11,518 nt of DNA from Verrucomicrobiota bacterium. GTDB taxonomy: Bacteria > Verrucomicrobiota > Verrucomicrobiia > Methylacidiphilales > Verrucolacustridaceae. The stretch lies in contig RGYX01000016.1 of assembly GCA_010031845.1 (NCBI GenBank), positions 1 through 11,518 of the forward strand, read 5' to 3'. The notes beneath the pieces are model-generated. The model ran no database searches. It worked only from the letters and a program-made list of their open reading frames with translations, and was not told where the DNA came from. This document shows, in pieces, positions 1-6,481 of the stretch. How positions within the stretch are numbered: position 1 is the stretch's first letter; each line of letters opens with the position of its first letter. The translations under genes were made by a program, and so were the position numbers.

Positions 1-1392
1 ACCCAAGGCAGGTCCCCCCGCAATCATGGCTCGACTTTCCAACCGTCCGGTGATGTCCACTTGGGCACCCTCGATTTTGGCCTGCCCGGACGCCGAAAGC
101 TGTCCCCCCTGGACCTTGAGTTGTTTGGGGGAAACCAACCAGGGGGCCAGAGCCGCCAATTCCAAGCCCCGCAAACCCCACTGCATGGCCACCGGTTCGT
201 CTGAAGTGATTTGCTTCCCACCCAAACGAAAAATCGCCGGGTGATCCATGGAGAGGGTGAAGTCCTGAGGTTGCCCCTTCAATCCCAACGACGATTGCAA
301 GCGATCCCAACGGAATGTTTTTTCGCGGGCAGACCATGCACCGGCCGAGGAGATGCCGAAATCCGAAGGCCTCACAGGCCATGAGGGACCCAAAGCGGGG
401 ATGATTTGCACCCCTTGCCCCACCAGATTAACCGAGCCGACAATCGGCCGATCCGATCCCCCATTGAGGTTGATCGCCCCCGCTAGATTTCCCGTCAGAG
501 CCTTGACCCCCCGTGACTGAAAAAGAATCCCAAAACTCCCAAGGGATAGAGGCTCAAGGTTCAGGTTGCCACTCCACTCTCCCGATTTTTTCAACTCTCC
601 GTTGATATTCAGCGCCACCGGGGCAACCCCCACCCCTTCCCATGAAGTGCGCAATTCCTTCAAAGCCCAATCTCCCGCCGGGGAAAGACCGGCCTCTCCA
701 TCCAGAACCAAACGGCAAGGGACGACCAACTCCGCGGGGGACATACCCACCACCTGGGTGACCTCTGACCTCAGGGAAAGATTCCATAGATCTCCCCCAC
801 GGGAGTTGGGGCTTTTTTGGGCCGACCATGAGACCAGGCTCCGAATTTCCTGTTGGCCCGGGCCGTTCCAATCCAAACGGGCAACCTTTCCAAAAATTTC
901 CTTCGAAGTCCGGCCATCCCAACCACGGGCCTCGGCTTGAACCCCACCCACAATCCACGCGCCTTGGTCCAGCCTCAACCTCCCCTCTGTGACCTGTAGG
1001 GAGGCCTCCCGCAAGGTGAACGGCAACTTCCAGGAAACGGTGGAGGGGGTTGAGGGACGGCTTCCCCCCAACTCCAAATCCACCAGCCCAAACTTAAGTC
1101 GCAGCTTGAGAATTTCCGGCACCCCGGAGAGAAGACTTCGGGGATTGATCTCCAAAAGTCCGGAATCAAGAGCCAACCGGGATTTTGCAGGATTCACCGC
1201 CTCCAAATGGCGAATTTCCACCTTGCCCAGAAAAGTAATCCGGGCTGATTCCGCCCTGACCTTCCAGCCCAACCAACGCGCTCCAATCGGTAGGGTAACC
1301 CCGCAGAACACATTGGGCTCGAACACCAGCGTGATCGCTACGCCCAAAAGGGCTGCCAAAACGGTAAGAAGTTTTTTTCCTATTTTCGCCAT
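1..1392 (-). CDS. AsmA-like envelope biogenesis protein (partial, runs off left edge)
   Basis: This is an open frame of 464 codons without a stop, starting at the ATG complementary to 1390-1392 and continuing past base 1, so the C-terminus is missing. It starts with a short basic stretch (MAKIGKK) and one hydrophobic segment at about residues 8-24 (LLTVLAALLGVAITLVF). That fits a signal anchor in the inner membrane. The remainder is periplasmic in character: alternating beta-rich stretches with phrases such as LSLRSEVTQ, LNINGELKKSGEWSGNLNL and LAGAINLNGGSDRPIVGSVNLVG. This is typical of AsmA/TamB/DUF748-type proteins, which are thought to bridge the envelope and help lipid or outer-membrane protein transport. 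No catalytic motif is visible and none is expected. No clear Shine-Dalgarno sequence precedes the ATG. The gene is divergent from the protease gene, 94 bases away. The family call rests on overall composition and architecture; another large beta-helical periplasmic protein is possible. Confidence 0.7.
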   Translation of the reverse strand, partial: MAKIGKKLLTVLAALLGVAITLVFEPNVFCGVTLPIGARWLGWKVRAESARITFLGKVEIRHLEAVNPAKSRLALDSGLLEINPRSLLSGVPEILKLRLKFGLVDLELGGSRPSTPSTVSWKLPFTLREASLQVTEGRLRLDQGAWIVGGVQAEARGWDGRTSKEIFGKVARLDWNGPGQQEIRSLVSWSAQKSPNSRGGDLWNLSLRSEVTQVVGMSPAELVVPCRLVLDGEAGLSPAGDWALKELRTSWEGVGVAPVALNINGELKKSGEWSGNLNLEPLSLGSFGILFQSRGVKALTGNLAGAINLNGGSDRPIVGSVNLVGQGVQIIPALGPSWPVRPSDFGISSAGAWSAREKTFRWDRLQSSLGLKGQPQDFTLSMDHPAIFRLGGKQITSDEPVAMQWGLRGLELAALAPWLVSPKQLKVQGGQLSASGQAKIEGAQVDITGRLESRAMIAGGPALG

Positions 1393-1486
1393 ACGAGTTA
1401 CGGTCGAATCATGCCTCCGGCATGGGGTCCTCCGCAACCTCCGACAAGATCTCGCCTGCTTCCCTTCTTTCCCTTTACTGGAGGGC
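1393..1486. promoter_or_regulatory. Divergent intergenic region with a 6-3-6 inverted repeat
   Basis: These 94 bases separate the start codons of the AsmA-like gene and the protease gene, so promoters for both must lie here or overlap the coding ends. At 1410-1424 there is a perfect inverted repeat, CATGCC-TCC-GGCATG, which could be an operator or chance. I see no convincing -35/-10 pair of the sigma-70 type on either strand. Just before the protease ATG is GGAGGG (1480-1485), but only one base separates it from the start, closer than usual. Confidence 0.3.
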
Positions 1487-2338
1487 ATGACTTTTCGGTG
1501 GCTCCCTATCCTCGGCCTGTCCGCTTGGACATGCGACAGTCCCGATTTGCCCACTCTGGCCCGAAAGTCACGACCCGCGGTCTATTTGATTGCTCTCTTG
1601 GATGAGGATGGAAAAACCACCGGCTCCGGCACTGGTTTTGTGATTTCCCCGGATGGCCTGCTAATCACCAATGCCCACGTCATAGAGGGGGCAAAGACCA
1701 TGATCGCCAAAGCGGAAAACGGCGGACTTTTCCCCATCCGGAAAGTCTTGGCCGTCGATTCATCGAATGATCTGGCTCTGCTGCAGATGGAGGGAAAGGA
1801 TCTCCCCTGTCTCCCCTTGGCCCCCCAAGGGTTCGCCGAGGCGGGTTCACGCATCGTCGTGATCGGAAGCCCCCTGGGTTTGGAGGGAACATTGTCTGAG
1901 GGGATCATTTCCGCCCGAAGATCATTACCCGGGCAGAAACGCGAAGTGCTCCAGATCAGCGCCCCCATTTCCCCCGGTTCGAGTGGATCGCCGGTGCTGG
2001 ATTCCCAAGGAAGGGTCGTGGGCGTTGCCTCTTTTCTTATCATGGAAGGACAATCCCTCAATTTCGCCTCCCCGGTGGAAAAGATTGCGCCGCTCCTCAC
2101 CCGCGCCGACCGAAACTCCGCCGCCACAAGCACCGCGCCTTCCGCAAAATCCCTCGGTCTGGACCGACCCCCGACCTATTCCATCAAACCCGGCGACACT
2201 CTGACTCGGATTTGTCGTGAATTGGGCAGGGCGGGAGTCCGCACCTCGCCTGAAGAAATCCGCAACCTCAACCAACTTTCTACCAACGCCGTCCTCCGTC
2301 CCGGACAACTCCTCCGGATTCCCGCACCCCATCCTTGA
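1487..2338 (+). CDS. Secreted trypsin-like serine protease (HtrA-type fold) with C-terminal LysM domain
   Basis: The protein has 283 residues from the ATG at 1487. The frame stays open upstream to 989, but that part is antisense to the AsmA-like gene and has no protease similarity, so it is rejected. The N-terminus (MTFRWLPILGLSAW) resembles a short export signal. Cys16 follows it, but the context SAWTC is a poor lipobox. A chymotrypsin/HtrA-like protease domain spans about residues 28-200. His64 is in TNAHVIEG, Asp95 in SSNDLALL and Ser166 in PGSSGSPVLD, forming a complete catalytic triad. There is no PDZ domain, unlike DegP/DegS. Instead a LysM-like module fills residues 231-278 (YSIKPGDTL to LRPGQLLRIP), suggesting peptidoglycan binding. 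The likely role is an envelope protease held at the cell wall. The next gene overlaps its stop by 3 bases, so the two are probably co-transcribed. Substrate is unknown. Confidence 0.85.
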   Translation: MTFRWLPILGLSAWTCDSPDLPTLARKSRPAVYLIALLDEDGKTTGSGTGFVISPDGLLITNAHVIEGAKTMIAKAENGGLFPIRKVLAVDSSNDLALLQMEGKDLPCLPLAPQGFAEAGSRIVVIGSPLGLEGTLSEGIISARRSLPGQKREVLQISAPISPGSSGSPVLDSQGRVVGVASFLIMEGQSLNFASPVEKIAPLLTRADRNSAATSTAPSAKSLGLDRPPTYSIKPGDTLTRICRELGRAGVRTSPEEIRNLNQLSTNAVLRPGQLLRIPAPHP

Positions 2339-3270
2339 AAACGTCACGATTTCTTCTTCATCGCACCGGGACAGCGGGCTTTCTGAGCCGAACATTCCAT
2401 GCCGCCCGCCCGGGGGACCGGCATGCTTCCATTCTCAAAGTCGGCCCCCAGGATCCGGTGGCACGGCGCTTTTCCAGAAAGATCCAGTCGTTCCTTCGGG
2501 AAAACGCGCAACCATTCGCCGGCAAGGTTGTTCCAAAATGTTTGGCTTCCTTTTCATGTCCGGATGGCTCCGATGGCCTCCTCTGGCTCGAAAAAATCCA
2601 ACCTGCCCGCTCCGGAAACCAGTTGACCGGACTGTCTTGGAAGGAACTCGCTGCCACCGTCCGCTCCATCGGTACCGTTCACGCCGGATTTTGGAACGCC
2701 CGCAGATTCACTCGTCTTCATCGCCTGCCTTTTCAACGGTATAACCTCGCCCACGAGACCAAAGCCCATCTACCCGGCTTCCGAAAATACTGCCGGGGAC
2801 TTCTCCAACCCCAGGATAAGATGGTGTTACCCTCGATACCTGCCGTGATTTCCCGTGCCTTACTTCAATGCAGGCATCGTCCTGTCACCCTCCTCCACGG
2901 GGATCTACGTGCCGACAACCTTCTTTTTTCCCGAGGCCGGGTTTTTCTTGTGGATTGGCAGATCGCCGCCTGGGGCTTGGGAACCTTTGATTTGGCCCGG
3001 GTGATTGGGGGCAGCACGCAACGTCCTCTTCGCCTTTCGGAACAGCAAAAACTCGTGCGAATCTGGCATCAAACACTGAAACAAGGGGGAGTGCGCAGAT
3101 ACACCCCGGAGGAGGCATGGCGGGACTATCGAGTTGGCGTGGCTCTCACCCTCTCCATTCCCATCACCAACGGACCCACCTTGGCCCGACTCTCCCCGCG
3201 CGGAAAAAAAATTGCCCGAGTGATGATTCGCCGGTTTTTCCGCAATGGGCGGGAGTTCGGACTGCTCTAG
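2335..3270 (+). CDS. Phosphotransferase of the APH / choline-kinase fold
   Basis: The protein has 311 residues. The start is TTG at 2335, overlapping the protease TGA (2336-2338). No earlier start exists in this frame, and the N-terminal loop and beta-strand expected of the fold begin at once ([11 protein letters not shown], residues 11-20), so the start fits. The usual kinase features follow in order: a putative nucleotide-binding Lys35 in SILKVGP, the hinge-like WLEKI (84-88), the catalytic loop HGDLRADN (188-195) with Asp190 and Asn195, and the metal-binding [17 protein letters not shown] (206-222) with Asp207. It should transfer phosphate from a nucleotide to a small hydroxylated or amino compound in the cytoplasm. 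The substrate cannot be told from sequence; aminoglycosides, choline, homoserine and sugar alcohols are all substrates of this superfamily, and a resistance role should not be assumed. Coupling to the LysM protease hints at a cell-envelope link, which is inference. Its TAG overlaps the convergent trpB stop. Confidence 0.8.
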   Translation: MKTSRFLLHRTGTAGFLSRTFHAARPGDRHASILKVGPQDPVARRFSRKIQSFLRENAQPFAGKVVPKCLASFSCPDGSDGLLWLEKIQPARSGNQLTGLSWKELAATVRSIGTVHAGFWNARRFTRLHRLPFQRYNLAHETKAHLPGFRKYCRGLLQPQDKMVLPSIPAVISRALLQCRHRPVTLLHGDLRADNLLFSRGRVFLVDWQIAAWGLGTFDLARVIGGSTQRPLRLSEQQKLVRIWHQTLKQGGVRRYTPEEAWRDYRVGVALTLSIPITNGPTLARLSPRGKKIARVMIRRFFRNGREFGLL

Positions 3271-4475
3271 GCCTTCAAAAGAAAGCGCGCCGCCTCGTTC
3301 ACATCCTTGTCACCGCGCCCCGAAAGATTCACCAGGAGAATCTGATCCTTTTCCATTTTTGGCGCTTCTTTCATGGCAAAAGCCACCGCATGCGCCGTCT
3401 CCAATGCCGGTAAAATTCCCTCGATCCTGCCCAGGGTCGAAAACGCGGCCAAAGCCTCGTCATCCGTGGCGTAGGTGTACTCAGCCCGACCGATCTCCCT
3501 CAAATGGCAATGCTCCGGTCCGACGGCGGCGTAATCCAATCCGGCAGAAACCGAGTGGGTGAGTTCGATCTGACCATCCTCATTTTGCAAGAGGAACGAT
3601 TTGGATCCCTGCAGCACCCCCAATTTACCCCCTTGGAACCGTGCGGCGTGCCTTCCCGGTTGGATGCCCTCGCCACCGGCCTCCACTCCGACCAGACGAA
3701 CTTTCGGGTCGTTCAGGAAGGCATAAAAGATTCCAATGGCATTACTGCCTCCGCCCACACAGGCGCAGATCACATCAGGGAGTTTTTCTTCCCGTTGCAT
3801 GAGCTGGGCTCGGGCCTCCTCGCCCATCACCTTGTGAAACTCGCGCACCATGTAGGGATATGGGTGGGCCCCGTAGGCCGTTCCCAACACATAGTGGGTG
3901 GTGCGAACGTGGGTCACCCAGTCGCGCATTGCCTCATTGACCGCCTCCTTCAGCGTCTTTTGACCCGCGGTCACCCCGACCACCTTGGCCCCCAGCAACC
4001 TCATCCGCGTCACATTCAAGGCCTGACGGCGCATGTCTTCCTCCCCCATGTAAATGACACACTCCATGCCGTAGCGCGCTGCCATGGTGGCCGTGGCCAC
4101 CCCGTGCTGTCCGGCTCCGGTTTCCGCAATAATTCGCCTCTTGCCCATGCGCCGCGCCAGAATCACCTGCCCCAGTGCATTGTTGATTTTGTGGGCTCCG
4201 GTATGCAACAGATCCTCTCGTTTGAGATAGATTTTCGCCCCGCCACAGTGCTGGGTCAGTCGCTCGGCAAAATAAAGGGGGGTTGGCCGACCGGTGAAAT
4301 CCCGGCGCATCTCCCTCAACTCATGCTGGAAGGCGGGGTCTTTTTGCGCTTTGGCAAACTCCGCTGCCAACTCCTCCAGGGGAGCCACCAGAGTCTCCGG
4401 AACATACCTTCCCCCGTACTCCCCGAAATGTCCCGAGGCATCCGGCACCGCCAAAAGATCGGCTTTACGGCTCAC
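3267..4475 (-). CDS. trpB: Tryptophan synthase beta chain
   Basis: TrpB condenses indole with L-serine, using pyridoxal phosphate, in the last step of tryptophan synthesis. It normally works as an alpha2-beta2 complex with TrpA, channelling indole. The 402-residue length is normal for the TrpB1 type. Visible family motifs are [13 protein letters not shown] (17-29), [13 protein letters not shown] (91-103) with the PLP lysine Lys96, [11 protein letters not shown] (117-127) with the catalytic Glu118, the phosphate-binding GGGSNAIG (241-248), and SGRGDKD near the C-terminus (385-391). The start is GTG at 4475, preceded by AAGGTGA (4486-4480), a usable ribosome binding site. The gene lies 64 bases after trpC. 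trpA is not in the window, so the alpha chain must be encoded elsewhere. The stop codon (3267-3269) overlaps the stop of the convergent phosphotransferase gene. Confidence 0.98.
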   Translation of the reverse strand: MSRKADLLAVPDASGHFGEYGGRYVPETLVAPLEELAAEFAKAQKDPAFQHELREMRRDFTGRPTPLYFAERLTQHCGGAKIYLKREDLLHTGAHKINNALGQVILARRMGKRRIIAETGAGQHGVATATMAARYGMECVIYMGEEDMRRQALNVTRMRLLGAKVVGVTAGQKTLKEAVNEAMRDWVTHVRTTHYVLGTAYGAHPYPYMVREFHKVMGEEARAQLMQREEKLPDVICACVGGGSNAIGIFYAFLNDPKVRLVGVEAGGEGIQPGRHAARFQGGKLGVLQGSKSFLLQNEDGQIELTHSVSAGLDYAAVGPEHCHLREIGRAEYTYATDDEALAAFSTLGRIEGILPALETAHAVAFAMKEAPKMEKDQILLVNLSGRGDKDVNEAARFLLKA

Positions 4476-4531
4476 GGGATCACCTTACCCCAAAAATCCA
4501 GCCAATGAAACCTCCGACCTCGCCTGAAATG

Positions 4532-4548
4532 CGGGCCGGTTAGGCCCG
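4532..4548. terminator. GC-rich hairpin over the trpC stop codon
   Basis: CGGGCC (4532-4537) and GGCCCG (4543-4548) form a perfect 6-bp stem with a 5-base loop that contains the trpC stop TAA. There is no following T-run on the minus strand, so this is not a standard intrinsic terminator. It could stabilise the trpC mRNA end or weakly attenuate transcription into trpB. Confidence 0.3.
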
Positions 4549-5322
4549 GAGTTGTTTCAGGGCTTTTGCCGGGTCCCCATCCCGCATCAGGGTTTCCCCG
4601 ATCAGAAGACAGTGAATCCCTTGTTCCACCACGTACCTCACATCGTCTTTGGTGCGAATCCCGCTCTCACTGATTCCCAAACAATCGGCCGGAATCTCCG
4701 GAGCCAGCTCCTCCGTGGTTTTTAGACGAACCTCAAAGGAGTGCAGGTTACGATTGTTGATCCCGATGATATCCGCCTGAATTTCCAAAGCCCGATCCAT
4801 CTCCCGCAGATCATGCACCTCCACCAGAACATCCGACTGCAACGTCCGCCCCAGCTCATACAACCTCTTTAACTCCTCATCAGTCAAAGCCGCCACAATC
4901 AGGAGAAACGCATCCGCCCCCGAGGCCACGCTTTCGTACACTTGAGCCTCCGTCAGGATAAAATCCTTCCGCAATACCGGAACCCTCACCTCCGCCCTGA
5001 CCTTCAACAGATCATCCAAGCAGCCTTGAAAATACTCCCGGTCCGTCAGAACGGAAATCGCTCCCGCCCCCCCTTTTTCATACAGCTTGGCCTGCGCCAC
5101 CGGATCATAATTTCCCGCAATCGTTCCGGCGGTGGGAGAGGCGGCCTTACACTCGGCAATCACCGTGATCACTCCGGGCTGATGGAGGCTTCGACGGAAA
5201 CCGCGGAATTCGTCCCGCTGCAAAGCCTGTCGGCGCAACTCCTTCTTCTTTCCCTCAATCGCCTCCGCCTCTTTTCGTTTGTCAGCCAGAATGGCGGCCA
5301 GTTTGTCCTTTCCCGTGCTCAT
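4540..5322 (-). CDS. trpC: Indole-3-glycerol phosphate synthase
   Basis: The enzyme cyclises 1-(o-carboxyphenylamino)-1-deoxyribulose 5-phosphate to indole-3-glycerol phosphate, the step that feeds tryptophan synthase. It is a monofunctional (beta/alpha)8 barrel of 260 residues, the usual size, with no fused TrpF domain. Family active-site positions are all present: Glu57 and Lys59 in IAECKAASP, Lys119 in LRKDFI, Glu168 in LVEVHD, Asn189 and Arg191 in GINNRNL, and Glu219 in ISESGI. The phosphate-binding LLIGETLM lies at 239-246. The ATG at 5322-5320 overlaps the prfB stop as ATGA. AGGAGG at 5335-5330 sits an ideal 7 bases upstream, inside the prfB 3' end, so both translational coupling and independent initiation are possible. 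Neighbours are prfB upstream and trpB 64 bases downstream. Confidence 0.97.
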   Translation of the reverse strand: MSTGKDKLAAILADKRKEAEAIEGKKKELRRQALQRDEFRGFRRSLHQPGVITVIAECKAASPTAGTIAGNYDPVAQAKLYEKGGAGAISVLTDREYFQGCLDDLLKVRAEVRVPVLRKDFILTEAQVYESVASGADAFLLIVAALTDEELKRLYELGRTLQSDVLVEVHDLREMDRALEIQADIIGINNRNLHSFEVRLKTTEELAPEIPADCLGISESGIRTKDDVRYVVEQGIHCLLIGETLMRDGDPAKALKQLRA

Positions 5323-6447
5323 TCCTCATCCTCCTCAATCGGGCCCGTCCGTTTTTTCCCTTTCAGAAAAGCGTTCAGAAAGGCGTCGATCTGACCGTCC
5401 AAAACCGCTTGGGTGTCACTGGTCTGCTCCCCCGTCCTGAGGTCCTTAACCATCTGGTAGGGCTGCAAAACATAGGAGCGGATCTGGTGTCCCCAACCGA
5501 TCTGTCCCTTTGCCGCATAGTTCTGCTCTTGTTCGGCCTTCTTTTTGTCCAATTCGACCTGCCGGATCCGGGCGGCCAACACCTTCATGGCGGTCGCCCG
5601 GTTCTTGATTTGGGAGCGCTCATTTTGGCACGTGACTACCAAGCCCGTGGGAAAGTGGGTGATGCGCACGGCGGAGTCGGTCGTGTTCACCCCTTGCCCC
5701 CCGTGTCCTCCGGCACGGAACACATCGACGCGGATGTCCTTCTCCGGAATTTCAATTTCCTGCTCCTCGTCCGGTTCCGGCACAATTTCGGCCGAGGCAA
5801 ACGAGGTCTGTCTTTTACCCTGGGCATTGAAGGGGGAAATCCGCACCAGACGATGCACACCTCGCTCCGCCTTCAGATACCCGTAGGCATTTTCCCCAAT
5901 GATCCGAAGCATCGCGTTTTTGATTCCCGCCTCCTCCCCGGAAAGAATATCAAGCACCTCCACTTTATAGCCCCTGCGCTCCGCCCACCTTTGGTACATG
6001 CGCATAAGAATATTGGCCCAGTCACAGGCCTCCGTCCCTCCGGCCCCGGCATTCAAACTGAGAATCGCGTTCCGACGGTCATCGGGTTGGGAAAGAATGA
6101 ATTGAACCTCGGTCTGATCCAGCATCTCCAGGGCCTGGGCAACTTCCCTGGTATAGTCCGACTGGGCGGTTGGACTTCCGTCCTCTTCCGCCAACTCCTG
6201 ATGCACCGGCAGGTCACCAATCTTTCCCTCCAACTCCGCCATCTGCTCCAGTTTTTTTCGGATCGCGTTGGCCTCGGCCGCAACCTTCTGCGCCCTGGTC
6301 GAATCGTTCCAGAAATCGGGAGCCGACATTCGGCCCTCAAGATCCTTTAATTGGGATTCTAGTTTGGTCGGGTCAAAGAAACCTCCGTAATTCCCGCAAG
6401 CGGGAATCCACGGAGGCGAGGTCGACTGTTTCGGCCGGCAAACTCAT
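5319..6447 (-). CDS. prfB: Peptide chain release factor 2, expressed by programmed +1 frameshift
   Basis: RF2 recognises UAA and UGA in the ribosomal A site and triggers peptide release. The gene is in two frames. A short first frame starts at ATG 6447 and runs 24 codons (MSLPAETVDLASVDSRLREL, then RRFL) to an in-frame TGA at 6375-6373. Skipping T6375 reads GAC next and continues DPTKLESQLKDLEGRMSAPD without interruption to the stop at 5319. The joined protein has 375 residues, close to the 365 of E. coli RF2. The internal ATG at 6329, 15 codons after the shift, would omit the conserved N-terminal helix, so it is not the true start. The codon-recognition motif SPF falls at about 204-206 and the catalytic GGQ at about 249-251 (GGHGGQGVNTTDSAVR). 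No clear SD precedes ATG 6447. It sits 34 bases after lnt and overlaps trpC by 4 bases, as an operon member. Confidence 0.95.
6373..6387 (-). promoter_or_regulatory. prfB: prfB programmed +1 frameshift site (SD-like element, CTT TGA C)
   Basis: On the minus strand the sequence reads CGGAGG TTT CTT TGA, followed by C. The SD-like GGAGG (6386-6382) lies 3 bases before the slippery CTT (6378-6376). This is the same short spacing as in the classical prfB site, where the internal SD pulls tRNA-Leu from CUU to UUU. The in-frame UGA is itself read by RF2. When RF2 is plentiful, termination yields a 24-residue peptide; when it is scarce, ribosomes shift +1 and make RF2. The mechanism is established for this family. 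Its activity here is inferred from the match. Confidence 0.95.
6390..6407 (-). other. Hairpin just upstream of the prfB frameshift site
   Basis: In the prfB mRNA, ATTCCCGC and GCGGGAAT form an 8-bp stem around a 2-base TT in the DNA. A real RNA hairpin would probably open one more pair for a 4-base loop. It ends three bases before the SD-like GGAGG and lies inside the short first frame. It is not part of the classical E. coli frameshift element. It could be a coding coincidence or could modulate ribosome movement or access to the SD-like sequence. Confidence 0.4.
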
Positions 6448-6481
6448 AAGGAGGGAAGATTGCCCTGTCCCCGATTCACGC

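Noticed and set aside
566..940. Small open frames on both strands inside the first 1.4 kb
   Set aside because: They are out-of-frame shadows of the continuous AsmA-like reading frame running from 1392 to base 1.
989..1486. N-terminal extension of the protease frame
   Set aside because: These 166 codons are antisense to the AsmA-like gene and would precede the export signal. Protease similarity starts only after the ATG at 1487.
2335..3270. Antibiotic resistance (aminoglycoside kinase) call
   Set aside because: Only general APH-fold motifs are visible. The superfamily covers many substrates and there is no resistance context.
3504..4508. Plus-strand open frame (334 codons) opposite trpB
   Set aside because: It lies entirely within the antisense of highly conserved trpB and shows no recognisable motif.
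5409..6350. Plus-strand open frame (313 codons) opposite prfB
   Set aside because: It is the antisense shadow of RF2; composition is low in structure and no start context is visible.
6373..6375. prfB as a pseudogene broken by an in-frame TGA
   Set aside because: The exact +1 frameshift context with internal SD is present and the joined protein is full length, so this is regulation and not decay.
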